From assembly GCA_001802655.1 (NCBI GenBank), contig MGZO01000074.1, positions 1-7,550 of the forward strand: DNA of 7,550 bases, given 5' to 3'. Position 1 is the stretch's first letter; every line of letters starts with the position of its first letter. The stretch comes from Hydrogenophilales bacterium RIFOXYD1_FULL_62_11 (GTDB taxonomy: Bacteria; Pseudomonadota; Gammaproteobacteria; Burkholderiales; Thiobacillaceae). The notes under the pieces were generated by a model, which was not told the DNA's origin, made no database searches, and saw nothing but the letters and a program-made list of their open reading frames with translations. This document shows, in pieces, positions 1 to 4,907 of this stretch. A program made the position numbers and the translations under genes.

Positions 1-119
1 CTCTGCAAATAACTCATCACGGCGAACAGCGAACCGACACCGCAGGCTGCATTCCCCAACGTAAACCAGTCCGCTAGATGGAAGCTGCGAATCATCGAAA
101 GATGCTTGGCTTGTTTCAT
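1..119 (-). CDS. pssA: PssA-like CDP-alcohol phosphatidyltransferase, N-terminal fragment
   Basis: This is the first 39 codons of a minus-strand gene cut off by the left edge of the window. The ATG is at 119-117 and the frame stays open to base 1. The peptide begins MKQAKHLSMIRSFHLADWFT and continues LGNAACGVGSLFAVMSYLQ. The pattern (R-S/P-F-x-L/I-A-D-x-F-T-L-x-N-A-x-C-G) is the N-terminal first membrane segment typical of bacterial CDP-diacylglycerol-serine O-phosphatidyltransferases, inner-membrane enzymes that make phosphatidylserine on the way to phosphatidylethanolamine. A GAGGG about 9 bases upstream can serve as ribosome binding site. The CDP-alcohol catalytic motif (DGxxAR...G...D) would lie outside the window, so the substrate (serine or another alcohol) cannot be confirmed. 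The family call is fairly safe; the exact enzyme is an inference. Confidence 0.68.
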   Translation of the reverse strand, partial: MKQAKHLSMIRSFHLADWFTLGNAACGVGSLFAVMSYLQ

Positions 120-272
120 GGCGCGGGACCCTCAAGCAGACCGGTTGGCCCAGGTAATATAGGCGAGGCCTGGGGCGGATTTATCTTTGACCCCTTTCAC
201 AGCTGAGACAGACGATGGAATAACAAACTGTAAGGGGCCGATCAAGGTCGATTTGAGAAACTCATTTCTCCC

Positions 273-320
273 CGAAAGCCGGCACCAGATTTGTCGCGAC
301 GATGAATGACGAAAGCCGGC
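273..320. repeat. 11-bp direct repeat pair
   Basis: The sequence cgaaagccggc occurs at 273-283 and again at 310-320, start to start 37 bp. Both copies lie in the 215-bp spacer between the exported-protein gene and the PssA-like gene. Each copy holds the palindromic core gccggc. I see no transposon end or origin nearby; it may be a paired protein-binding site or chance. Confidence 0.3.
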
Positions 321-334
321 CATGCAGGAACAAT

Positions 335-805
335 CTACTTTGCTGTGGGAGAAAAAGTCCCTCTCCAACTGCTTGTCGCTATACGCAATTGGTCTGATCC
401 TAGCTTCGTCAATGTAAATTTTCCACCGTTTCTTAAAGCATTTCGCAAAATCCAGTTGGCCGCCGGCCCCAAGCGAATCTGCTTCCCGGAAAACCGGGCT
501 TCGAAATCCGTGCCTGTTTTGCAAATGACACAGAGGCTCTCTGCCCAAAGGCCCTCTCCAGTTTTGGTGAATTCCAGCAAAATAGAACCGTTGCTTTCAA
601 CAATTGACATTACCAGGGGTTTCCCGTCGTCCATAGTGGTCTCTTCCCATTTCAGTGGGAATGTCTGATTGCCGAACATAACCCCTAATTCGCTGACCGT
701 TTCGGCGCATGTTTGTGATGCATGGGCTTCGCTATTCAACGGCAGAAGCAGTGGCAGGAAATACAATAAATACTTTCGGCGCATGGCGAGACCCATTTTC
801 TTCAT
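335..805 (-). CDS. Small exported protein of unknown function with CxxC motif
   Basis: I do not recognise the family. The 156-residue product starts with a Sec-type signal peptide: basic start (MKK..MRRK), hydrophobic core (YLLYFLPLLLPL, residues 12-23) and a likely cleavage site at AHA|S (27-30). The mature part would be about 127 residues and periplasmic or secreted. It has three cysteines, C33, C92 and C95; the last two form a CVIC motif that could bind metal or form a disulfide, but there is no thioredoxin context. The C-terminal half reads like beta strands (for example GKFTLTKLGSDQLRIATSSW). Met8 is an equally good start: it leaves a tighter signal peptide (MRRKYLLYF) and neither ATG has a clear Shine-Dalgarno. 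By hand count of two 60-base blocks it is about 43-47% GC, below the HAD and fcc genes (about 60%), hinting at a different origin. It lies on the same strand as the PssA-like gene, 215 bp upstream of it, so co-transcription is uncertain. Confidence 0.72.
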   Translation of the reverse strand: MKKMGLAMRRKYLLYFLPLLLPLNSEAHASQTCAETVSELGVMFGNQTFPLKWEETTMDDGKPLVMSIVESNGSILLEFTKTGEGLWAESLCVICKTGTDFEARFSGKQIRLGPAANWILRNALRNGGKFTLTKLGSDQLRIATSSWRGTFSPTAK

Positions 806-1080
806 AATGAATGCGATTAGAAAAACATTCTGACTGCATGCATTAGTCTATTTCTCGATTGTTTCAGCCTTGGACGTTCACTTCCCGAATCGGTCTATTT
901 TTGCTTCCCGACCTGAGCTGAAAAGCGCCAGATATGGAAAATGGAAATTGAGCTGCCATAGAAGGTCAGCCCCTTCAGCTTAGAATATCGAGGAATGCCT
1001 GCCATATCGTCGGACAGATACTCCCTTTTTGCGTCTAGCAAGTGCCATGCTCAGTAGGACTCACCTCTTCCGGAGAACAA
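806..1080. other. Divergent spacer, promoters expected but not resolved
   Basis: This 275-bp stretch separates the minus-strand exported-protein gene from the plus-strand HAD gene, so both promoters should lie here. It is AT-rich around 806-900. I find an 8-bp palindrome tgcatgca at 836-843 and two copies of gtctattt (846-853 and 893-900), but no -35/-10 pair with good spacing on either strand. No open frame with coding character is visible. Confidence 0.4.
1072..1076 (+). promoter_or_regulatory. Ribosome binding site that fixes the HAD gene start
   Basis: GGAGA lies 4 bases ahead of the ATG at 1081. The longer frame beginning with GTG at 1042 has no comparable site, and its extra 13 residues precede the conserved start of the HAD fold. 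Confidence 0.7.
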
Positions 1081-1767
1081 ATGTATCGAAGCACGGACCG
1101 CTTGATCATCTTTGACGCCGACGGCACACTCATTGATGCTTTCTCCGCAATTGGCATTGCCTTCGCGCATCACGGCATGAACATCGGCGATCTGGAGCGA
1201 TTCCAGAAACGCCGCAAGCTTTTTAAATACATAGGTGGCATCAAGGAATTCCCACGCAATCTGGCTAAGCACGTGGGCAAGCGTGTTCGCAAAGAACTGC
1301 TTGATACCCTGACCGAGGTCTATCGGGAAGAAGCTCTGTTGTATCCAGGCATGGCGGAATTGATCCGCGATTTGATAGAAACGCCCGGCATCCGGGTCGG
1401 TATGGTCACACGCAATATATGTCATGAACCGGAAACCACACTGGCGCGCCTGTTTGCACGGCACAATCTGGACATTGGTCAACTGGACTTCATGCATTAC
1501 CTGCCGCTGCGCGAAGAGAAGACCCTCTATTTCAAGGCGGCGCGCGAACAGCTGGACATCAACCCGGCCCGCTCTTTTGCTTGTGGCGACGAACACAGGG
1601 ACTACGCTGCCGCTCTGGCTGCCGGCATGCACCCATTTATCGTCTCATATGGCTTCGAGAGTCATTCACGCCTGACCTTGAAGTTCGGGATCCCAGAAGA
1701 GGTCATCTCGCATGACCCCCAAGCTTTTAGCAATAGAGTTCGTCATGCGCTGGACAGGCCGTCTTAA
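1081..1767 (+). CDS. HAD-superfamily phosphatase (Gph/PGP-like)
   Basis: The product is a 228-residue cytoplasmic haloacid-dehalogenase-type hydrolase, probably a Mg-dependent phosphatase. All four HAD motifs are visible. Motif I is FDADGTLID at 11-19, with D12 as the expected nucleophile and D14 as the acid/base. Motif II is VGMVT ending at T110. The motif III lysine is K147 (REEKTLYFKAA). Motif IV is CGDEHRDYAAA, with D170 and D174 as metal ligands. The stretch from about 19 to 90 is a helical C1-type cap, as in phosphoglycolate phosphatases and related enzymes, and the length fits that group. The cap decides the substrate and I cannot read a substrate from it, so no gene symbol is given. 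The ATG at 1081 is chosen for its GGAGA site and because motif I then begins near residue 11, as usual. It is followed after 125 bp by the PilZ gene; no terminator is evident between them, so they could share a transcript. Confidence 0.9.
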   Translation: MYRSTDRLIIFDADGTLIDAFSAIGIAFAHHGMNIGDLERFQKRRKLFKYIGGIKEFPRNLAKHVGKRVRKELLDTLTEVYREEALLYPGMAELIRDLIETPGIRVGMVTRNICHEPETTLARLFARHNLDIGQLDFMHYLPLREEKTLYFKAAREQLDINPARSFACGDEHRDYAAALAAGMHPFIVSYGFESHSRLTLKFGIPEEVISHDPQAFSNRVRHALDRPS

Positions 1768-1892
1768 GCGCAGCACCCCTTCCGGCTGAAAGCGTCCACA
1801 TGGTAGCGCCGATGATCACCTCTCACTGACAACAGACTGCAATGAGGGGAAGGTAGAGTATCAACTCTTGCAGCTCTTTAAAGCAGAACGCC

Positions 1893-2303
1893 ATGCTCAC
1901 CCTTGAACGCCGCGCTCACCCCCGCTATCCCTTTCTCTCGAAAGCTCGGATGATTTGCCCTGAGATAACCTATCCTGGAACGCTGATCGATATCTCGATC
2001 TATGGGGCGCTGTTCTATGCCTCGTTCATCGACAATGCAGTGCCAGGAACACGGTGCGTGCTGCAGGTGTTAAATCTGAAGGAGGACATGCTGTTCCAGG
2101 TAAATGGCGCCATTGCGCACACCGGACAATCTTTGGTCGGCATCGAATTCGCGCCGCTTGATCATGCACTTCAAAGCAGAATACGACAGATCACGCTGTT
2201 TAATTTGGCGCCGCCCGGACATGCCGAGCGGGAACTCGCTGCCCTGCTCAAACCAAAACCCACAACGCCCCCCGACAGCGAACGTATCAATCGATTCCAG
2301 TAA
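1893..2303 (+). CDS. Single-domain PilZ c-di-GMP-binding protein
   Basis: The 136-residue product is a stand-alone PilZ domain. The two ligand-binding motifs are present: RxxxR as R7-A-H-P-R11, and D/N-x-S-x-x-G as D33-I-S35-I-Y-G38, about 20 residues apart as in the family. The beta-barrel follows to about residue 105, including GTRCVLQVLN and the GIEF strand. The last 25 residues, rich in P, K and T, look disordered. PilZ proteins bind cyclic di-GMP and act on partners such as flagella, type IV pili or exopolysaccharide enzymes; the partner here is unknown. The ATG at 1893 is the only reasonable start, since an in-frame stop lies at 1854-1856, but no strong ribosome binding site precedes it (AGCAG at 1882-1886 at best). 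The gene follows the HAD gene on the same strand. The only other c-di-GMP-related gene in view is the GGDEF-EAL gene some 2.6 kb away. Confidence 0.9.
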   Translation: MLTLERRAHPRYPFLSKARMICPEITYPGTLIDISIYGALFYASFIDNAVPGTRCVLQVLNLKEDMLFQVNGAIAHTGQSLVGIEFAPLDHALQSRIRQITLFNLAPPGHAERELAALLKPKPTTPPDSERINRFQ

Positions 2304-2525
2304 TGCCTTCTGCCAGGTTGTGAGCACTGTCGAGCCTTGCAAAAGTACATTCATCCAATCGAAACCGCCGTCACAGGCATCTAGGCGGTGTCAGTACCGA
2401 GGCTTGCGTCTCACAAAGGGCTTGGCGTAAACCATAGAATCTTTCTGATTTCCTGACGGAAGGGCCCGACCTGAAGAGACGGCGTTATATTTTCCGAAGG
2501 TCTGCTTAGCTGCGAACAGCGGCCA

Positions 2526-2537
2526 TCCGTATACGGA
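2526..2537. repeat. Perfect 12-bp palindrome
   Basis: tccgtatacgga is identical to its reverse complement. It lies about 300 bp upstream of fccA in non-coding DNA. It could be a binding site for a dimeric regulator, but it does not adjoin a recognisable promoter. Confidence 0.3.
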
Positions 2538-2701
2538 CCCCATCTAGGCTTGAACGGTTTTTGCATTCAATATTCTTTGGCAAGGGAACTAATCCTGCCC
2601 GCCCGTCCAACACTAACCAAGCATTTAAGCAAATAATAATTTTATAATTTAGCCATGTTGTCGTAATGGTTTAAAGAGTATGCTCGCCGCCCTCACACTG
2701 C

Positions 2702-2719
2702 ATGACGGGAAATCGTCAT
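2702..2719. promoter_or_regulatory. Operator-like palindrome upstream of fccA
   Basis: atgacg (2702-2707) and cgtcat (2714-2719) are perfect inverted half-sites around a 6-bp spacer. The element ends 22 bp before the extended -10 at 2742, placing it next to or just above the -35 position. That position would suit an activator, or a repressor reaching into -35. The regulator is unknown; the assignment is from symmetry and position only. Confidence 0.35.
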
Positions 2720-2741
2720 AGGCGATAACATTTCTCCATGA

Positions 2742-2750
2742 TGGTATAAA
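2742..2750 (+). promoter_or_regulatory. Candidate extended -10 promoter for fccAB
   Basis: TGGTATAAA matches the extended -10 pattern TGnTATAAT with one mismatch. No good -35 lies at the expected distance (about 2720-2727), which is normal for extended -10 promoters or for activated ones. Transcription would begin near 2757 and give a leader of about 83 bases before the fccA ATG. TATAAT at 2643-2648 is an alternative. Confidence 0.35.
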
Positions 2751-2826
2751 GGTTTTTTTCCGCTTGCCGTTTGAGCTGTGCCCAAGGGCATGCATGGCAG
2801 GTTCCCTGCTGTCGTCGTCAATTCTC

Positions 2827-2832
2827 AAGGAA
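2827..2832 (+). promoter_or_regulatory. Ribosome binding site that fixes the fccA start
   Basis: AAGGAA lies 7 bases before the ATG at 2840. It decides for this start over the upstream in-frame TTG at 2771, which has no such site and would bury the signal peptide behind 23 extra residues. Confidence 0.65.
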
Positions 2833-2839
2833 TAATCAC

Positions 2840-3145
2840 ATGGATATTTCCATTTTTACACGCGCCATGCTGGCTGGCACGGCGCTTCTGGTCGCCGTTG
2901 CGCCGACCAGCGCCGCCGAGCCGGGCCGCTTGCTGGCATCCCAGTGCGCCCAGTGCCACGGCACCAACGGAGCTGGGCCCGGCTTCGAAGAAATCGCAGG
3001 CAAGGATCTCTTCAACGACCTGCTCGACATGAAGTACCGCCCCATCGAAGGCATCATGGACCGTCAGGCACGCGGCTATACCGATGAACAGTTGCGGCTG
3101 ATCGCCGATTACCTGTCCACCCTGCCCGGCAACGGCGACGATTAA
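2840..3145 (+). CDS. fccA: Monoheme cytochrome c subunit of flavocytochrome c sulfide dehydrogenase
   Basis: The 101-residue product carries a Sec signal peptide (hydrophobic core about 10-22, likely cleavage in TSAA|EPGR near 26). This is followed by a small class I cytochrome c. The heme-binding motif is C36-A-Q-C39-H40, with thioether cysteines and the proximal histidine. The distal ligand is most likely M73 in the segment GIMDRQARGY, followed by the C-terminal helix typical of FCSD cytochromes (YTDEQLRLIADYLSTLP). The mature protein of about 75 residues holds one heme, whereas the well-studied Allochromatium vinosum FccA is a diheme protein. It would accept electrons from the FAD of FccB in the periplasm and pass them to a soluble cytochrome or terminal oxidase. 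It sits 15 bp upstream of fccB in an evident operon, which is the main support for naming it an FCSD subunit and not a generic cytochrome c. Confidence 0.87.
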   Translation: MDISIFTRAMLAGTALLVAVAPTSAAEPGRLLASQCAQCHGTNGAGPGFEEIAGKDLFNDLLDMKYRPIEGIMDRQARGYTDEQLRLIADYLSTLPGNGDD

Positions 3146-3160
3146 TTCCGGGAGGAAAAC

Positions 3161-4468
3161 ATGAAGAACACCCTGAACAGAAGACAGTTTCTCAAACTGG
3201 CTAGCGCGATGGCTGCCCTGGCCGCAGTCCCCCGTGCAGTCGGCGCGGCAACCACAGCCCCCCGCGTGGTCGTGGTCGGTGGCGGCTTCGGCGGCGCCAC
3301 GCTGGCCAAGTATGTGCGCATGTGGGGCGGCAACGTGCAGGTCACCCTGGTCGACGCCAACCCCAACCACGTTTCCTGCATTCTCTCTAACCTGGTCGTC
3401 ACCGGCGCGCTGCCGATGAGCCGGATCACCCTGGCCTTCGATTCGCTGAAGGCCAACCACGGCGTGACCGTGATGCAAGGCCGCGCGGTCGCCATCGATG
3501 CCGCGGGCAACACGCTGACGGTCAGCACGACCAGCGGTAACAAGGTGCTGCCCTACGACCATCTGGTGTTGTCTCCGGGCATCGATTTCGTGCCGGCTGC
3601 AGGCAACTGGAACCCGAATTTGACCCCCCACGCGTGGCAGGCCGGTGCCCAGACCACCCTGCTCAAGAACCAGCTGGCGGCAATGCGCAGCAACGACACC
3701 TTCGTCATGACGGTGCCGAAAGCGCCCTACCGCTGCCCGCCAGGACCTTACGAACGGGCCTGCGTGGTGGCCGATTACCTGAAACGCAAGGGCCGCACCG
3801 GTGCCAAAGTTATCGTGCTGGATGCCAATGCCAGCATTACCGCCGAACCGGAAGCCTTCGGCCATGCGTTCAACGTGACGCATGCCGGGGTCATTCAGTA
3901 TGTTCCCAACGCGACGGTGCTATCGGTTGATTCCAGCACGCGTTCGATCGTGACCAGCGCCAAGACCGTCAACAACGCCAAGGTGCTGAACTACATTCCC
4001 AACCAGCGCGCTGGCGCGATCACAGCGGGTTTGCCCCTCAACAGCACGGGATTCGTACCGGTGAATCCGCTGACCTACGGCATCGCAGGCTATCCCAACA
4101 TCCATGTCATCGGGGATTCATGCGCCGTTCCATCCTCCGACGGCAAGCCGGTGCCCAAGTCCGGCCACATGGCCAACTCGGAAGCCAAGATCTGTGCCGA
4201 TGCGATCATCCGCTCTTTCACCGGTGAGGCCCCGGATAAGGACATCGCGACCAGTTCCGCGTGCTTCAGCCCGATCACCAACAAGACGTCTTCCTGGCTG
4301 TCTACCAATTTCATCTACGGTGACATCTTCGACGCAAGCGGTAACGTCAAAGGCAAAGGCATGCACCGCGTAGACGCTGGCGAAGCGGAAGCAGACATGA
4401 TTGATGGTGACAGCTACCAGGACATGTTCATCTGGGCAGACAGCATGTTCGCCGACAGCTACAGCTAA
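3161..4468 (+). CDS. fccB: Flavoprotein subunit of flavocytochrome c sulfide dehydrogenase
   Basis: The 435-residue product is the FAD subunit that oxidises sulfide to sulfur or polysulfide in the periplasm. It begins with a twin-arginine signal (RRQFLK at 7-12, then a hydrophobic stretch to about A30), fitting export of a folded flavoprotein. The dinucleotide-binding motif G40-x-G42-x-x-G45 follows directly, and the second FAD-contacting segment is VIGDS at 316-320. C73 lies where the A. vinosum enzyme attaches FAD covalently (Cys42 of the mature protein, from memory). C192 and C368 match its active-site disulfide pair Cys161/Cys337; all three show the same offset of 31. The C-terminal region (about 366-433) is the FCSD-specific flavin-binding domain. 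A strong ribosome binding site (GGGAGGA, 3150-3156) lies 4 bases before the ATG. A related Sox-cluster name, soxF, is used for homologues, but no sox genes are seen here. It is preceded by the cytochrome gene and closed by a terminator 40 bp downstream. Confidence 0.95.
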   Translation: MKNTLNRRQFLKLASAMAALAAVPRAVGAATTAPRVVVVGGGFGGATLAKYVRMWGGNVQVTLVDANPNHVSCILSNLVVTGALPMSRITLAFDSLKANHGVTVMQGRAVAIDAAGNTLTVSTTSGNKVLPYDHLVLSPGIDFVPAAGNWNPNLTPHAWQAGAQTTLLKNQLAAMRSNDTFVMTVPKAPYRCPPGPYERACVVADYLKRKGRTGAKVIVLDANASITAEPEAFGHAFNVTHAGVIQYVPNATVLSVDSSTRSIVTSAKTVNNAKVLNYIPNQRAGAITAGLPLNSTGFVPVNPLTYGIAGYPNIHVIGDSCAVPSSDGKPVPKSGHMANSEAKICADAIIRSFTGEAPDKDIATSSACFSPITNKTSSWLSTNFIYGDIFDASGNVKGKGMHRVDAGEAEADMIDGDSYQDMFIWADSMFADSYS

Positions 4469-4508
4469 CCCCCCACGTTCCTGCCTCATCATGGGGCGGT
4501 GGCATGGG

Positions 4509-4545
4509 ATACGGCCGACCGGGCCTCCGGTTCGGCCGTATTTTT
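4509..4545 (+). terminator. Rho-independent terminator of fccAB
   Basis: A GC-rich stem pairs 4509-4522 with 4527-4541: 14 base pairs with a single bulged T and a gcct loop. It is followed by a run of five T at 4541-4545. It starts 40 bp after the fccB stop, so the operon ends with fccB. Confidence 0.92.
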
Positions 4546-4651
4546 CGTTCGCGGTAATCAAAAGGAATTTGTCAAGATTAAGTAGCACATTCGGAGCGAA
4601 GGTAGGTTTGAAGCAAAGCTATTTGTCCAACCATTGATTCTTTGGGGTCGT

Positions 4652-4721
4652 GGTTAGCTGGTTGCTCTGTCTCCTGCACGCTGTTCGGACAGGAGCAACC
4701 TGCCAAATTGCCAGTTAAGCC
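4652..4721. repeat. Nested imperfect inverted repeat, about 70 bp
   Basis: The inner stem pairs 4660-4671 (ggttgctctgtc) with 4688-4700 (gacaggagcaacc): 12 pairs with one bulged base and a 16-nt loop. Outside it, 4652-4661 can pair with 4711-4721, giving ten pairs with one G-T wobble and one bulge and sharing two bases with the inner arm. There is no T-run on either side. It could be a bidirectional transcript end, a small structured RNA or a remnant of a short repeat element. Confidence 0.45.
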
Positions 4722-4815
4722 TGTCAAATCCCGCAAGAAAAAGAACAACCTGCCAACCTGAGGTCAATCAAAACAATGACTTTCAGCATGGGATCTAACA
4801 AGAACAATCCTCCAA
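4696..4815. repeat. Short direct repeats, cctgccaa family
   Basis: caacctgccaa occurs exactly at 4696-4706 and 4746-4756. A related word, cctgtcaaat (4720-4729), matches cctgccaaat (4699-4708) in nine of ten bases. A looser copy, caatcctccaa, lies at 4805-4815. In copies two and three the word follows aagaa. Spacing is irregular, so this is neither a CRISPR array nor a clear iteron set. Confidence 0.4.
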
Positions 4816-4907
4816 AAAATGCCAAAATATCAGACGCTTACGTTTGGTTCCGCATCAATCAGTTGAAATTAACCGAGTTCAATGGTTGCTTTTAGTTACT
4901 ACAGTAT

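Larger units (their letters stand above)
2304..2839. other. Non-coding stretch upstream of fccAB
   Basis: No gene is visible on either strand. The left part holds a 6-bp inverted repeat (accgcc at 2364-2369, ggcggt at 2384-2389) without a T-run, so it is a poor terminator for the PilZ gene. A perfect 12-bp palindrome sits at 2526-2537. From about 2560 to 2750 the sequence is AT-rich and has the look of a promoter region. It includes TATAAT at 2643-2648 (no good -35), an 18-bp palindrome at 2702-2719 and an extended -10 at 2742-2750. The presumed leader after 2757 contains two small hairpins (2779-2790 and 2797-2809). Confidence 0.5.
4546..4907. other. AT-richer convergent spacer without a clear gene
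   Basis: The spacer lies between the ends of fccB (plus strand) and the GGDEF-EAL gene (minus strand). It holds an imperfect nested inverted repeat (4652-4721) and several copies of a cctgccaa-type word between 4696 and 4815. A short open frame (4776-4895, 39 codons) lacks convincing support as a gene. No canonical terminator for the minus-strand gene is seen. Confidence 0.5.

Noticed and set aside
149..173. Terminator of the exported-protein gene at the cccagg/cctggg inverted repeat
   Set aside because: It has six pairs, a 14-base loop and no T-run on the minus strand.
132..548. 138-residue minus-strand open frame overlapping the exported-protein gene
   Set aside because: It overlaps in another frame a gene with a clear signal peptide, and its own sequence shows no domain or leader.
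1042..1080. GTG at 1042 as start of the HAD gene
   Set aside because: It has no ribosome binding site and adds 13 unconserved residues; the ATG at 1081 has GGAGA at good spacing.
1051..1632. 193-residue minus-strand open frame
   Set aside because: It is antisense to the HAD phosphatase, which has all four catalytic motifs.
2577..2595. Sigma-54 type promoter at ttggcaagggaac
   Set aside because: The -24 GG is present, but no GC lies at the required distance for the -12 element.
2771..2839. TTG at 2771 as start of fccA
   Set aside because: It would place 23 extra residues with several cysteines ahead of a normal signal peptide; the ATG at 2840 has AAGGAA upstream.
2825..3883. 352-residue open frame on the minus strand opposite fccA and fccB
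   Set aside because: It is antisense to two clearly recognised genes with signal peptides, cofactor motifs and ribosome binding sites. Its composition (rich in G, H, Q, A, V) is typical of a high-GC shadow frame.
4660..4700. Rho-independent terminator for either convergent gene
   Set aside because: The stem is good, but no T-run follows on either strand.
4696..4815. CRISPR array
   Set aside because: The repeats are only about 11 bp, irregularly spaced and degenerate, and no cas gene is in view.
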